Assembly: GCF_016820655.1 (NCBI RefSeq)
Contig: NZ_WSFT01000047.1
Location: 1 to 36,779, forward strand
Reading direction: 5' to 3'
DNA length: 36,779 nt
Origin: Anaeromonas frigoriresistens
GTDB taxonomy: Bacteria > Bacillota > Clostridia > Tissierellales > SIT17
Shown: positions 15,298 through 24,867 of the stretch, piece by piece
How positions within the stretch are numbered: position 1 is the first letter of the stretch
How the letters are laid out: each line of letters begins with the position of its first letter
Made by a program: the position numbers and the translations under genes
The notes under the pieces: model-generated
What the model saw: the letters and a program-made list of their open reading frames with translations, nothing else
Told to the model about the DNA's origin: nothing
Database searches by the model: none

Positions 15298-16170
15298 TTA
15301 TTTATCTAATAACTCTAATATTCTATCTAGATCTTCATCATTATAATATTCTATTTCAATCTTGCTTTTTTTCTTACCTTTATTAATAGTTACTTTAGTG
15401 CCTAATATCTTTCTTAAATTTTCTTCTATTCCTTTAGTAAGAGGATCTTGTTTTTTTTCTTTTTTAGGTTTTTGCTGTTTTGGTTTTTGTAATTCCTTAA
15501 CTAATTTTTCAGTTTCCCTAACACTTAAATCATTTTCTAATATAGATAGTGCTACGTTATATTGTTTCTCCTTGTCAGATATTGATAATAAAGTCCTGCC
15601 ATGTCCAGATGATAATTGCCCCTTTTTTATCATGCTTTTTACTTTATCGGAGAGGTTTAATAACCTTATTAAATTAGAAATATAAGTCCTGCTCTTTCCT
15701 ACTATTTCTGATAATTCTTCTTGAGTTAAGTTGTGTTTTTTAAGCATATGATCATAAGCAATTGCTTCTTCTATTGAATTTAAATCTTCCCTTTGAATAT
15801 TTTCTACTAATGCCATTTCGGTAGATTTTCTCTCATCTTCTGATCTTAAAATACATGGTACTTTATCTAATCCTATGAGTTTCGCAGCTCTAAATCTTCT
15901 TTCACCAGCAATAATTTCATATCCTGATTTATCTTTTTTGACTACAATTGGTTGTATTAATCCAACCTTTTCTATAGACTCAGATAATTCTTTTAAACTT
16001 TCATTATTAAAGGATTGTCTAGGTTGATTTGCATTTGGTTTTATATCTGATATATTTACACTTATAATTTTTTCTTCACCTTGATTATCTATGATTTTGA
16101 TTTCTTCTTGAGGTTCATCAGGGATTAAAGCTGATAAGCCTCTTCCTAATCCTCTTTTCTTTTTAGTCAT
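15298..16170 (-). CDS. parB: Chromosome partitioning protein ParB (Spo0J)
   Basis: ParB binds parS, uses CTP to clamp and spread on origin DNA, loads SMC and stimulates ParA. The N-terminus has the ParA-contacting segment KKKRGLGRGLSALIPD. The CTP-binding domain has NANQPR, GLIQPIVV and the arginine patch GERRFRAAKLIG, followed by ENIQREDLN. The helix-turn-helix is at about LTQEELSEIVGKSRTYISN. A basic linker and a C-terminal dimerisation region (KSKIEIEYYNDEDLDRIL) complete it. Length 290 is normal. The ATG directly abuts the parA TAA, with GAGGATG inside the end of parA, so translation is probably coupled. Two perfect parS sites are in the window. Confidence 0.97.
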   Translation of the reverse strand: MTKKKRGLGRGLSALIPDEPQEEIKIIDNQGEEKIISVNISDIKPNANQPRQSFNNESLKELSESIEKVGLIQPIVVKKDKSGYEIIAGERRFRAAKLIGLDKVPCILRSEDERKSTEMALVENIQREDLNSIEEAIAYDHMLKKHNLTQEELSEIVGKSRTYISNLIRLLNLSDKVKSMIKKGQLSSGHGRTLLSISDKEKQYNVALSILENDLSVRETEKLVKELQKPKQQKPKKEKKQDPLTKGIEENLRKILGTKVTINKGKKKSKIEIEYYNDEDLDRILELLDK

Positions 16171-16944
16171 TTATATCACATCCTCAATATAATCTAAAAA
16201 TTCTTCAGCAAGTTCCATATATGCCTCTGCTCCTTTTGATTTAGGATCATAATCAATTATTGACAATCCATAACTAGGTGCTTCTGCTAATCTTACATTT
16301 CTAGGAATAATAGTTGTATAGACTTTTCCTTTAAAATATTTTTTAACTTCATCTACTACTTGAATAGAAAGGTTAGTTCTACCATCAAACATGCTTAGTA
16401 CTACCCCTTCTACCTCTAAGTTTTCATTTAATCCCTTCTTTACTAACTTAATAGTAGACATAAGTTGACTTACTCCCTCTAAGGCATAATACTCACATTG
16501 AATAGGAATTATAACGCTATCTACTGCTACCAATGAATTTATAGTCAGTAATCCCAGGGAGGGAGGGCAATCTACAAATATATAATCATACTTGTCCTTT
16601 ATTTTATCAATAGCATTCTTCAGTATAATTTCTCTTTGCTCCCTATTAGTTAATTCTATTTCAGCCCCTGCTAATTCTACATTTGATGGAACTAAGTGAA
16701 GATTTTCTATTTCTGTTTCTAATATAACATTTTCTATATCTTCACCCTCTATTAAAATATCATAAATAGAGTTATCCAGTGACTTTTTATCTATTCCAAA
16801 ACCACTAGTTGTATTTCCTTGGGGATCAATATCTATAACTAATATCTTGCGGTTTAGTTTTGCAATACATGCACTTAAGTTTACGTTAGTTGTTGTTTTT
16901 CCTACTCCACCCTTTTGATTAAATATTGCAATTGTCTTTCCCAT
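16171..16944 (-). CDS. parA: Chromosome partitioning ATPase ParA (Soj)
   Basis: A Walker-type ATPase that binds DNA non-specifically as an ATP dimer and works with ParB on origin segregation. In Bacillus, Soj also regulates DnaA. The deviant Walker A NQKGGVGKTTTNVNL is at about residues 8-22. VIDIDPQGNTTSGFG and FVDCPPSLGLLT carry the other Walker residues. IPRNVRLAEAPSYG is the family's C-terminal signature. Length 257 is normal. ATG 16944 has GGAG eight bases upstream. It is first of a two-gene operon with parB. mpg diverges on the other side. Confidence 0.97.
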   Translation of the reverse strand: MGKTIAIFNQKGGVGKTTTNVNLSACIAKLNRKILVIDIDPQGNTTSGFGIDKKSLDNSIYDILIEGEDIENVILETEIENLHLVPSNVELAGAEIELTNREQREIILKNAIDKIKDKYDYIFVDCPPSLGLLTINSLVAVDSVIIPIQCEYYALEGVSQLMSTIKLVKKGLNENLEVEGVVLSMFDGRTNLSIQVVDEVKKYFKGKVYTTIIPRNVRLAEAPSYGLSIIDYDPKSKGAEAYMELAEEFLDYIEDVI

Positions 16945-17110
16945 TCAATCAACTCCACTCCTATTTCTAATTTATTTTTAATTATATCAAAATTTTCTCA
17001 TAATCTTATAATACTATAATATATAAAATATCCTATAAAGAGAAGGGTATAATATATTTAAACTTATTTTTTTTTGCTATTATATTATTATAAAAGTAAA
17101 GGAGAATACT

Positions 17111-17722
17111 ATGATTAAGCTAAATAGGAGTTTCTACAAAAAAAATGCTTTAGACTTAGGGAAAGATTTATTAGGAAAATATTTAGTATTTAATGTTCAT
17201 AATAATAGGTTAGTTGTTAAAATAGTAGAAGTAGAGGCATATATGGGAATTAAAGATAAAGCTTCTCATACTTACAAGGGTAAGAAAACTCCTCGAACCG
17301 AAGCTATGTTTATGAGCGGGGGTCATGCTTATGTATATTTAATATATGGAATTTATAATTGTCTTAATATAGTTGCTTCAGAAAAAGATAATCCTCAGGG
17401 TGTTCTTATAAGAGGAGTAGAGCCTATTGAAGGAGAAAATATCATGTCATTAAACAGATTTAATAAACCTTTTTCTGAATTAAAAAAGAGTAAAATTCCT
17501 AATCTTACTAACGGACCTGGAAAACTAACTCAAGCCTTAGGAATTACAAGAGAATTAAATGGTGAAGATCTAACAGGGAATAAGCTGTATATCTGTTCTG
17601 GTAATGAAGAAAATATAGATATTATTGAGTCTAAAAGAATAGGTATAGATTATTCTGAAGAAGCAAAAGAATTTCTTTGGAGATTTTATATAAAAGATAA
17701 TAAATATGTAAGTTATATTTAA
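17111..17722 (+). CDS. mpg: DNA-3-methyladenine glycosylase (AAG/MPG family)
   Basis: A base-excision repair glycosylase that removes alkylated purines such as 3-methyladenine. Family signatures are LNRSFYKKNALDLGKDLLGKYL, VKIVEVEAYMG with the catalytic glutamate, ASHTYKGKKTPR, YVYLIYGIYNCLNIV and GVLIRGVEP, then LTNGPGKLTQALGI. Length 203 is normal. ATG 17111 has AAAGGAG a few bases before it. This is the only plus-strand gene between yyaC and dnaA. It sits between noc and parA, which are adjacent in Bacillus, and so looks like an insertion into a conserved block. It ends at a 52-base palindromic terminator shared with noc. Confidence 0.95.
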   Translation: MIKLNRSFYKKNALDLGKDLLGKYLVFNVHNNRLVVKIVEVEAYMGIKDKASHTYKGKKTPRTEAMFMSGGHAYVYLIYGIYNCLNIVASEKDNPQGVLIRGVEPIEGENIMSLNRFNKPFSELKKSKIPNLTNGPGKLTQALGITRELNGEDLTGNKLYICSGNEENIDIIESKRIGIDYSEEAKEFLWRFYIKDNKYVSYI

Positions 17723-17739
17723 TTAGCTAAATATGTATT

Positions 17740-17791
17740 TTTTATAAAGATAAAGAGTATATGAATTCATATACTCTTTATCTTTATAAAA
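17740..17791. terminator. Bidirectional palindromic terminator between mpg and noc
   Basis: A perfect palindrome of 26-base half-arms centred on GAATTC, with inner arms GATAAAGAGTATATGAA and TTCATATACTCTTTATC. It lies between convergent gene ends and has A/T-rich flanks. It serves both strands. Confidence 0.88.
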
Positions 17792-18607
17792 TTATATTGC
17801 TTTTTTGTTTTTAGGTATTTTAACAGTAACTTCTATAAATTCGCCTGCATCCTTCTCTTCATACTTAGCTTCTATACCACTATCTTTTATCGCATTATAT
17901 GCATTCTTTAATGTATTTAAATAAATTCTAAAATTAATTAAGCTTTTTATTTTTTGCTTTGATTTTTCCTCTTCTTCTTTTTTAATATCAGTTAAATCTT
18001 CTAAGATGGATTTGATTAATGCTTCAGTTTTTTTAACAGTCAGGTCATTTTTTATTACTCTATCTAATATTTTAAACTGTAAATCTTCTTCTGGTAATTT
18101 TAATAATGCTCTTGCATGTCTTTCAGATAATCCATTCTCTAATAGTAGCTTTTTTATTTCTTCTGGTAGTCGAAGTACTCTAAGTTTATTAGCTATAGTA
18201 GATTGATTTTTCCCAACTTTTTCTGCCAATTCTTGTTGAGTAAGTCCATGATCATTTATTAAATTATTATATCCTTCTGCTTCTTCAAGAAAATTTAAAT
18301 CCTCCCTCTGAAGATTTTCTATTAACGCTAATGCGGCTGAGTCTTGATCCTTCATATTTACTACTATTGCAGGTATAGCATCCAATTCTAATAATTCTGA
18401 TGCTCTTAAACGTCTTTCACCTGCAACTAGTTCATATACATCCTCATTAATTTTTCTTACACTAATAGGCTGAAGAACTCCATAAGCACCTATGGATTGA
18501 CTTAATTCTTCTATAGATCTTTTACTAAAACTTTTTCTTGGTTGATATGGATTTGGTCTTATTTGATTTATAGGAATACTTGTAATTTCCTGACTAACAT
18601 AATTCAT
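17792..18607 (-). CDS. noc: Nucleoid occlusion protein Noc (ParB family)
   Basis: A ParB paralogue. In Bacillus, Noc binds its own sites around the origin-proximal chromosome, uses CTP and blocks FtsZ assembly over the nucleoid. Visible are PNPYQPRKSFSKRS, GVLQPISVRKI, the arginine patch GERRLRASELLEL, ENLQREDLN, a helix-turn-helix at LTQQELAEKVGKNQSTIANKL and LSERHARALLKL. The position downstream of rsmG is that of noc in Firmicutes and supports Noc over a second Spo0J. Length 271 is slightly short. The N-terminus starts almost directly with the ParB domain, so the amphipathic membrane-targeting helix known in Bacillus Noc is not visible. ATG 18607 has AGAGG about nine bases upstream. Confidence 0.88.
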   Translation of the reverse strand: MNYVSQEITSIPINQIRPNPYQPRKSFSKRSIEELSQSIGAYGVLQPISVRKINEDVYELVAGERRLRASELLELDAIPAIVVNMKDQDSAALALIENLQREDLNFLEEAEGYNNLINDHGLTQQELAEKVGKNQSTIANKLRVLRLPEEIKKLLLENGLSERHARALLKLPEEDLQFKILDRVIKNDLTVKKTEALIKSILEDLTDIKKEEEEKSKQKIKSLINFRIYLNTLKNAYNAIKDSGIEAKYEEKDAGEFIEVTVKIPKNKKAI

Positions 18608-18737
18608 AATATCATTCCTCTCCCGAAAACTTCTCCGACTATTATATTATTTATTTCTCTAAAAATCTTTAATTTCCTGCTAATTCATATTAATTTTTCA
18701 AACTTTCGTATTACACAAAAAAACAAATTTATATATA

Positions 18738-19454
18738 TTACAACGGATTTTGTTTTGGTTTTCCTGCTTTCCTAGGATATTTTGTCGGAGTTTTAGATAT
18801 TTTCTTTATAACTAATAAAATATGAGTTATATCACTAAAAGGTAATTTTATATCAAATCTTTCTTCAATATTTCCCCCTAGTATTTTTAAAGCTTTTTCA
18901 GATTCTTCTACTTCGTTATTTATTTGAGGACCCTTCATTGCAATAAAGTATCCTCCAACTTTTACAAAAGGAAGACAATATTCTAATAGTATATTTAATG
19001 GTGCCACAGCTCTTGATATTGCAATATCGAACTCTTCTCTATATTCTTTATCCTTACCATAATCTTCAGCTCTACCGTGAATTGCTTTAATATTATCTAA
19101 TCCTACTTGGTTTATAACTTCTGTTAAAAATTTGATTCTTTTATTTAAGCTATCTAATAATACCACTTCGGTATTTCTATTTGCTATTTTTATAGGTAGT
19201 CCAGGAAACCCACCCCCCGTTCCTATATCAATGATTTTAAGTCCTTCTTTTATATACCCTGTTTTGAAAATAGTCAAGCTGTCCAAAAAATGCTTAATAT
19301 CTATTTCCATATCATCTTTTATTGCTGTAATATTTATTTTTTCATTCCATTCCTTTAATAATTCTTTATAGAGCCTGAAATCATCTATCTTTTCAGGCTC
19401 TAAAGTTATATCTAATTGTGGCAATCCTTCTACTAACACATCTATATCACTCAT
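18738..19454 (-). CDS. rsmG: 16S rRNA (guanine-N7)-methyltransferase RsmG
   Basis: RsmG (GidB) methylates G527 of 16S rRNA using S-adenosylmethionine. The SAM-binding glycine-rich loop is [17 protein letters not shown] (about 73-89). [26 protein letters not shown] and [12 protein letters not shown] are conserved family segments. Length 238 is normal, with a basic C-terminal tail ([16 protein letters not shown]) typical of the family. ATG 19454 has AGGAGG seven bases upstream and overlaps the end of mnmG by eight bases. That points to translational coupling in the mnmE-mnmG-rsmG operon. Confidence 0.97.
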   Translation of the reverse strand: MSDIDVLVEGLPQLDITLEPEKIDDFRLYKELLKEWNEKINITAIKDDMEIDIKHFLDSLTIFKTGYIKEGLKIIDIGTGGGFPGLPIKIANRNTEVVLLDSLNKRIKFLTEVINQVGLDNIKAIHGRAEDYGKDKEYREEFDIAISRAVAPLNILLEYCLPFVKVGGYFIAMKGPQINNEVEESEKALKILGGNIEERFDIKLPFSDITHILLVIKKISKTPTKYPRKAGKPKQNPL

Positions 19455-21357
19455 CTGAATTCCTCCTACTTTTTAATCTTCTCTGCTGCTCTAAATAAAC
19501 AAGTAAGACATTAATGTCTGCTGGAGAAACTCCAGATATTCGAGATGCTTGACCTACAGAGTCTGGTCTTATTTCTTCAAGTTTTTGTCTTGCTTCTAAT
19601 CTCAACCCTCTTATATTTTCATAACTTATATCAGCAGGAATCTTTTTACTTTCTAGTTTTTTAAATTGTTCTATTTGCTTCATTTGTTTCTTAATATATC
19701 CTTCATATTTAATCTGAATCTCTACTTGCATTCTAATTTCTCTAAGTAATTCAGGTCTTTCAGGGTCTATTTCAGCAATCTCTTCATATTTGATCTCAGG
19801 TCTTTTTATAAGATCATAGAGACTTGTAGGCATCTTAATAGGTACACTGCCTATAGACTCTAGGAATTTATTTGTATCTTCAGTAGGAGTAATCTGTACC
19901 TTTTTTAATCTCTCTAATTCTTCATTCATCTTATTCTTCTTTTCTAATACCTTTTGATGCCTTTCATCTGAAGCTAAACCTACATTATAACTTTTTTCAG
20001 TTAATCTTAAGTCAGCATTATCTTGACGAAGTGTTAATCTATATTCAGCTCTAGCAGTCATCATTCTATAAGGTTCATCTGTCCCTTTAGTAACTAAATC
20101 ATCAATAAGTACTCCTATATATGCTTCAGATCTATCTAATATAAAAGGCTCTTTATTTTGTGCTTTAAGAGCGGCATTAATTCCAGCTATCAATCCTTGA
20201 GAAGCAGCTTCTTCATACCCAGAAGATCCATTAATTTGTCCTGCAAAAAATAAACTGTCAATATCCTTGTATTCTAAAGATCTTTTAAGTTTTGTAGGGT
20301 CTATACAATCATATTCTATAGCATAGGCCTCTCTCATTATCTCTACATTTTCTAATCCAGGAACGGTTTTAAGCATTTCTATTTGAACTTGAGCGGGTAA
20401 TGTAGTAGACATTCCTTGAACATACATTTCCTTTGTATCTAACCCCTCGGGCTCTATAAATATTTGATGCTGATTTTTATCTGCAAATCTTACAACTTTA
20501 TCCTCAATAGAAGGGCAGTATCTAGGTCCTTTACTCTCCATTTTTCCAGTATACATCGGAGATTTATCAAGATTTGCCATAATAATTTTATGAGTATCTG
20601 TATTAGTATAGGTTAGATAACATAACTCTTGCTCCTTCTCTATTTCACTATTCATAAACGAAAAAGGAACTATTGTATCATCTCCAGGTTGTGGTGACAT
20701 CTTTTCAAGATTTATTGAATCTTTATGAATTCTTGCAGGAGTCCCTGTCTTAAATCTTCTAAATTCAATATTTAAATTTTCTAAAGGTCCTGTAAGATTA
20801 ACAGAGGGAGATAGACCATTTGGTCCCCCTGAGTAATTAACTTCACCAATAAAAATTCTACCTCTAAGATAAGTTCCAGTAGATAATATCACTGTCTTTG
20901 CATTATATCGAGCTCCCGTTCTAGTTATTACGCCTTTTACCTTCCCGTTATCTACTATTAGATCAATTACCTCTCCTTGTTTTAAGTCTAGATTTTCTTG
21001 ACCTTCTAAGACATTTTTCATTTCTACATGATATAGCCTTTTATCTGCTTGAGCTCTTAATGAATGAACTGCTGGCCCTTTAGATGTATTTAGCATTTTT
21101 GTTTGAATAAAAGTTTTATCTATATTTATGCCCATTTCACCCCCAAGGGCATCTACTTCCCTCACTAAGTGACCTTTACCTGTTCCTCCTATTGAAGGAT
21201 TACAAGGCATAAGGGCAATCGAATCTAAACTCATGGTAAGAATTAATGTTTTTAACCCCATTCTTGCTGGAGCTAAAGCAGCTTCACAGCCAGAGTGTCC
21301 GGCTCCTACTACTATAACATCATATTCACCACCATGATAAGTTATAGAATTATCCAT
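19447..21357 (-). CDS. mnmG: tRNA uridine-5-carboxymethylaminomethyl modification enzyme MnmG
   Basis: MnmG (GidA) is the FAD-dependent partner of MnmE in making cmnm5U34 in certain tRNAs. The FAD-binding [17 protein letters not shown] is at residues 17-33, followed by [26 protein letters not shown] middle segment has [13 protein letters not shown], and [15 protein letters not shown] marks the substrate side. The C-terminal MnmE-binding region has EEIDPERP-like and [16 protein letters not shown] segments. Length 636 is normal. ATG 21357 is preceded by GAGGAG. It lies 15 bases after mnmE. Confidence 0.97.
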   Translation of the reverse strand: MDNSITYHGGEYDVIVVGAGHSGCEAALAPARMGLKTLILTMSLDSIALMPCNPSIGGTGKGHLVREVDALGGEMGINIDKTFIQTKMLNTSKGPAVHSLRAQADKRLYHVEMKNVLEGQENLDLKQGEVIDLIVDNGKVKGVITRTGARYNAKTVILSTGTYLRGRIFIGEVNYSGGPNGLSPSVNLTGPLENLNIEFRRFKTGTPARIHKDSINLEKMSPQPGDDTIVPFSFMNSEIEKEQELCYLTYTNTDTHKIIMANLDKSPMYTGKMESKGPRYCPSIEDKVVRFADKNQHQIFIEPEGLDTKEMYVQGMSTTLPAQVQIEMLKTVPGLENVEIMREAYAIEYDCIDPTKLKRSLEYKDIDSLFFAGQINGSSGYEEAASQGLIAGINAALKAQNKEPFILDRSEAYIGVLIDDLVTKGTDEPYRMMTARAEYRLTLRQDNADLRLTEKSYNVGLASDERHQKVLEKKNKMNEELERLKKVQITPTEDTNKFLESIGSVPIKMPTSLYDLIKRPEIKYEEIAEIDPERPELLREIRMQVEIQIKYEGYIKKQMKQIEQFKKLESKKIPADISYENIRGLRLEARQKLEEIRPDSVGQASRISGVSPADINVLLVYLEQQRRLKSRRNSDE

Positions 21358-21372
21358 CTTTAAACTCCTCTC

Positions 21373-22758
21373 TTATTTGCCGATACAGAAATCACTAAAG
21401 ATTCTATCTATAATATCTTCACCAACTGTATCACCATTGATTTCTCCTAAGTTGTTCCAACATTCTTTTACATCAACTTCTATACAATCAATAGGCATTC
21501 CCATGTTTATAGAAGCTAAAGCTTCCTCAATATTTTTCTTTGATTTAAGCAATAAGTCTTTATGTCTAACATTATTAATTATTATTTGATCTGTTACCTT
21601 AACTTCTCCTTTAAAGAACATATCTTTTATTGCTTCTTCTAAGGTTTCTAACCCTTTTCCTTTTATCATAGAAGTATTTATTATTTTTTTATTTGGAATA
21701 TGTTTCTTTATTTTTTCTTCCGTTGTTTTAACTTCTAAATCGGTTTTATTTAATAATATAATTGACTTCTTATCTTTTATTAAATCAATTATATTCATAT
21801 CTTCTTCAGTTAGTTCTTTAGATGCATCAAATACTACTATAGCTAAATCACCTTTATTAATAAGGGCTTTAGCTCTGTCTACTCCTATTTTTTCTACTAT
21901 ATCCTCTGTTTCTCTTATTCCTGCAGTATCTACTATTCTTAAAGGAATACCATTAATATTTACATATTCCTCTATAATATCTCTAGTAGTTCCAGGGATT
22001 TCAGTTACAATAGCTCTATTTTCTCGCAATATTGCATTCATTAAAGAGGACTTTCCTACATTAGGTTTTCCTAGGATGATAGTTTTAAGTCCTTCTTTGA
22101 GTATTTTACCAGTATATACAGTACTTAATAATTTATCTATTCTCTGAAGAATAACATTTCCTTCTTCTTTCATTTTTTCATAGGCCATTTCTTCCACATC
22201 ATCTTCATCAGGAAAATCTATGGTAGCTTCTATTTGAGCTAGCATTTTTAATACTGATTCTCTTAATTGTCTAACCTCTTGGGATAAACTTCCTTCTAAT
22301 TGATTTAAAGACACATCAAAACTAGAATCTGTTTTAGCACTTATTAGATCCATTACTGCTTCTGCTTGGGCTAAATCTATTCTCCCATTCATAAATGCTC
22401 TTTTAGTAAATTCTCCAGGATCTGCTATTCTAGCTCCATTTTCTAAAACAATTTCTAATATTCTTCTAACTGGAATAATCCCACCATGACAGTTTATTTC
22501 AACAATATCTTCTGTAGTATAAGTATAAGGTGCCTTCATATAAACTACTAATACTTCATCTATTACCTTTCCATCCTCAGGATTTATTATATGTCCATAG
22601 TTCAATTTTCTTTGTTCTCTATCTTTCAAACTAATATCTTTTTTTCCTTGAAAAATTTTATCTACAATATCTACTGCTTTCTTACCACTTAAACGTACTA
22701 TACCAATTCCAGCTTCTCCTGGTGCAGTGGCTATAGCAGCAATAGTATCTATATCCAA
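21373..22758 (-). CDS. mnmE: tRNA modification GTPase MnmE
   Basis: MnmE (TrmE) is the GTPase partner of MnmG. The N-terminal formyl-THF-binding domain has AAIATAPGEAGIGIVRLSG and EINCHGG. The helical domain encloses a G domain with GKPNVGKSSLMNAIL, EIPGTTRD, DTAGIRETEDIVEKIG and NKTD. The protein ends in the diagnostic CIGK. TTG 22758 is chosen as the start because GAGGTG lies six bases upstream and the product then begins like other MnmE proteins. The GTG at 22767 is within the ribosome site. Length 461 is normal. It heads the mnmE-mnmG-rsmG transcript, with an extended -10 promoter about 70 bases upstream. Confidence 0.97.
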   Translation of the reverse strand: MDIDTIAAIATAPGEAGIGIVRLSGKKAVDIVDKIFQGKKDISLKDREQRKLNYGHIINPEDGKVIDEVLVVYMKAPYTYTTEDIVEINCHGGIIPVRRILEIVLENGARIADPGEFTKRAFMNGRIDLAQAEAVMDLISAKTDSSFDVSLNQLEGSLSQEVRQLRESVLKMLAQIEATIDFPDEDDVEEMAYEKMKEEGNVILQRIDKLLSTVYTGKILKEGLKTIILGKPNVGKSSLMNAILRENRAIVTEIPGTTRDIIEEYVNINGIPLRIVDTAGIRETEDIVEKIGVDRAKALINKGDLAIVVFDASKELTEEDMNIIDLIKDKKSIILLNKTDLEVKTTEEKIKKHIPNKKIINTSMIKGKGLETLEEAIKDMFFKGEVKVTDQIIINNVRHKDLLLKSKKNIEEALASINMGMPIDCIEVDVKECWNNLGEINGDTVGEDIIDRIFSDFCIGK

Positions 22759-22826
22759 TTTATTCACCTCTTTATAAATTTATATATCTGAAAAGTATTA
22801 TATGTACTTATATTACTCTCATTATT

Positions 22827-22835
22827 ATTATACCA
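22827..22835 (-). promoter_or_regulatory. Extended -10 promoter of mnmE operon
   Basis: On the minus strand TGGTATAAT (TATAAT 22827-22832 with upstream TG). It lies in the gap after the jag terminator, about 70 bases before the mnmE start. The -35 is poor. Confidence 0.5.
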
Positions 22836-22855
22836 ATATTAACTTTAAACATAAC

Positions 22856-22883
22856 ATAAACCCAGTAATTAAACTGGGTTTAT
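22856..22883 (-). terminator. Terminator after jag
   Basis: ATAAACCCAGT and ACTGGGTTTAT with a six-base loop. On the minus strand the stem ends in TTTATGTTATGTTT. It separates the rpmH-to-jag operon from mnmE. Confidence 0.8.
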
Positions 22884-22888
22884 TATAA

Positions 22889-23518
22889 CTATTTATTAAT
22901 ATCTATAACAACTTTTCTATAAGGTTCTTGACCTTCACTAAAAGTACTTATATATGGATCCTCTTGTAAGGCTGAATGTATTATTCTTCTTTCATAGGGA
23001 TTCATAGGTTCAAGTCTTATTTTTTTTCTTGTTCTTTTAGCTTTTCCAGCCATTTTTTTTGCTAATCTTATTAAAGTTTCTTCTCTTTTTTTTCTATAAT
23101 TTTCTGTATCTAATAATACCTTTAGATAATCATCTCTATCCTTATTTACAATAAGACTTATAAGATATTGTATAGAGTCCAAAGTGTTTCCTCTTTTACC
23201 TATAATGGCACCCATATCGTCACCATTTTCCCCTAATATTTCAATATCTAGAGTATCTAAGGTTTTATTTATCTTAAGTTCTGCTTTAATTTCCATTTTA
23301 TTTAATAGTTCATGTAAAAAGTCTTCGGCTTGTTTTACTGGATTATTATTTACAATAAGTTTTACTTTAGCATCCTTAGCACCTATAAATCCTAAGAAGC
23401 CTTTGTTGGGTTCATCTACTATCTCAATAGTTACATCATCTCTATCTACATTTAATTCTCTTAAGCCTTCATTTATAGCATCCTGAACAGTTTTTGATGA
23501 AATAACAACAGATTTCAT
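22889..23518 (-). CDS. jag: RNA-binding protein Jag/KhpB (SpoIIIJ-associated)
   Basis: A 209-residue RNA-binding protein with three domains: Jag-N (about 1-50, with AINEGLRELNV and GFLGFIGAKDAKV), a KH domain (about 65-145, with GAIIGKRGNTLDSIQYL) and a C-terminal R3H domain (EPMNPYERRIIHSAL and YRKVVI). In Firmicutes KhpB/Jag is co-transcribed with yidC and affects cell division and envelope genes through RNA. The ATG is separated from the yidC stop by one base, and its GGAGGAG Shine-Dalgarno lies inside yidC, so translation is probably coupled. Confidence 0.96.
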   Translation of the reverse strand: MKSVVISSKTVQDAINEGLRELNVDRDDVTIEIVDEPNKGFLGFIGAKDAKVKLIVNNNPVKQAEDFLHELLNKMEIKAELKINKTLDTLDIEILGENGDDMGAIIGKRGNTLDSIQYLISLIVNKDRDDYLKVLLDTENYRKKREETLIRLAKKMAGKAKRTRKKIRLEPMNPYERRIIHSALQEDPYISTFSEGQEPYRKVVIDINK

Positions 23519-23519
23519 A

Positions 23520-24227
23520 TTATTTTAACTCCTCCTTAAGAGCTCCTGCATCTCTATTTATAATGAATTGTTGTACTATTTGGAAAGTATTACTTACTAC
23601 CCAATATAGTGCCAATCCTGCAGGTACACTTCTAGCAAAAAATAAAATCATTATAGGCATTATTGTAGTCATAGTTTTTTGAGTAGATTGGGCTTTTTCA
23701 TCTCCTCCACCAGAAGGAGCCATCATTTTACTTTGGAAGTAAGTTGTTAGACCAGCGATTATAGGTAATATCCATAAATCGGGATCCTTTAAATTATCTA
23801 TCCATAAAAAACTCTTATTTATAGCCTCATATGCTGCTTCATTTTCAAAAACATATTTTATAGGATTTCTTAATACATTAAAAAATCCTATTATTATTGG
23901 AAATTGTATTAATAATGGTAAACAACCACCGAATGGGTTTACCTTGTGCTCTTTATACAGTTCCATTGTTTTCACATTTAATGTTTCTTTATCATTTTTA
24001 TATTTCTTTTGTAACTCTTGTAGCTTTGGTTGAATACTTTGCATATTCTTCATTGATTTAGTTTGCTTTAAAGTTAACGGAAGCAAAATAAATTTAACTA
24101 TAATTGTAGCAATTATAATTGATATAGCATAAGCCGAAAAACTTCTAAAATCTAAATTAGCTCCAGAAACTACCTTGTATATATATTCAACTAAAAATCC
24201 CAAGGGACGAGCAAAGATATCTATCAT
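23520..24227 (-). CDS. yidC: Membrane protein insertase YidC/OxaA (SpoIIIJ type)
   Basis: Inserts membrane proteins with or without Sec; in Bacillus the SpoIIIJ form is needed for sigma-G activation. The 235-residue protein lacks the large periplasmic domain of Gram-negative YidC. Hydrophobic segments lie at about 30-55 (AISIIIATIIVKFILLPLTL), 100-115 (CLPLLIQFPIIIGFF), 150-165 and 185-215. The positively charged residue in the first conserved segment and the cytoplasmic loop KQTKSMKNMQSIQPKLQELQ are typical. I see no lipobox cysteine at the N-terminus. ATG 24227 has GGGGG seven bases upstream. Confidence 0.96.
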   Translation of the reverse strand: MIDIFARPLGFLVEYIYKVVSGANLDFRSFSAYAISIIIATIIVKFILLPLTLKQTKSMKNMQSIQPKLQELQKKYKNDKETLNVKTMELYKEHKVNPFGGCLPLLIQFPIIIGFFNVLRNPIKYVFENEAAYEAINKSFLWIDNLKDPDLWILPIIAGLTTYFQSKMMAPSGGGDEKAQSTQKTMTTIMPIMILFFARSVPAGLALYWVVSNTFQIVQQFIINRDAGALKEELK

Positions 24228-24264
24228 TAATTAACCCCCTACCATCTTATCAGTATAGTATCGT

Positions 24265-24477
24265 TCATTTGTCTATTGGATCATATCCTCCAGCATTAAA
24301 TGGATTACATCTTAAAATTCTCCATATTGATTTCATTCCACCTTTTATAAGCCCATATCGATCTAAAGCTTGTACGGAGTATTCAGAACAAGTGGGATAA
24401 AATCTACAGGTTCTTCCCTTCAGTGGTGAAATATATCTCTGATACAATATTATAATTTTTTTTATTATATACTTCAC
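24265..24477 (-). CDS. yidD: Membrane protein insertion efficiency factor YidD
   Basis: A 70-residue protein with the YidD core: [44 protein letters not shown] and GGYDPID. It includes the three conserved cysteines. YidD is a small membrane-associated helper of YidC-dependent insertion. Start taken as GTG 24477 with AAAGG nine bases upstream; a TTG at 24486 directly touching that site is the alternative. It lies between rnpA (19 bases) and yidC (37 bases), the usual order in this operon. Confidence 0.95.
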   Translation of the reverse strand: MKYIIKKIIILYQRYISPLKGRTCRFYPTCSEYSVQALDRYGLIKGGMKSIWRILRCNPFNAGGYDPIDK

Positions 24478-24496
24478 ATTAAACAACCTTTCTAGG

Positions 24497-24832
24497 TTAT
24501 TTATTCAACTTAGATCTTTTAAATAAATTAATAATAGATTTTTCCATATCTTCATAAGAAGCACTATTAGCTCGAATTCTTGCTAAGAATACGATATCAT
24601 ATCCATTAATTAAATTATCATTATTTAACCTAAAACTTTCCTTTATTAGTCTCTTAACTTTATTTCTAATAACAGCATTTCCTAATTTCTTAGTAGTGGA
24701 AAAACCTACCCTATTATAATCTAGTCCATTCTTAATATAAAACATTACTAAATATTTATTGGATATGGATTTTCCTTTATCGTATACTTTACGGAAATCT
24801 CTATTATTTCTAAGCTTTAGCTTTTTATCCAT
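24497..24832 (-). CDS. rnpA: Ribonuclease P protein component
   Basis: The small basic protein subunit of RNase P, which matures the 5' ends of tRNAs with the RNA subunit. The 111-residue protein has [18 protein letters not shown] and the RNR-type motif [19 protein letters not shown] that contacts the RNA. ATG 24832 has AAGGAG seven bases upstream. A terminator-like hairpin separates it from rpmH, so part of the rpmH transcript may stop before it. Confidence 0.96.
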   Translation of the reverse strand: MDKKLKLRNNRDFRKVYDKGKSISNKYLVMFYIKNGLDYNRVGFSTTKKLGNAVIRNKVKRLIKESFRLNNDNLINGYDIVFLARIRANSASYEDMEKSIINLFKRSKLNK

Positions 24833-24867
24833 TCTAAAACTCCTTAAAAAATAACCTTAAATTGAAT

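Noticed and set aside
18660..18737. Possible terminator between rsmG and noc
   Set aside because: No inverted repeat with a T-run seen. Read-through from rsmG into noc is possible.
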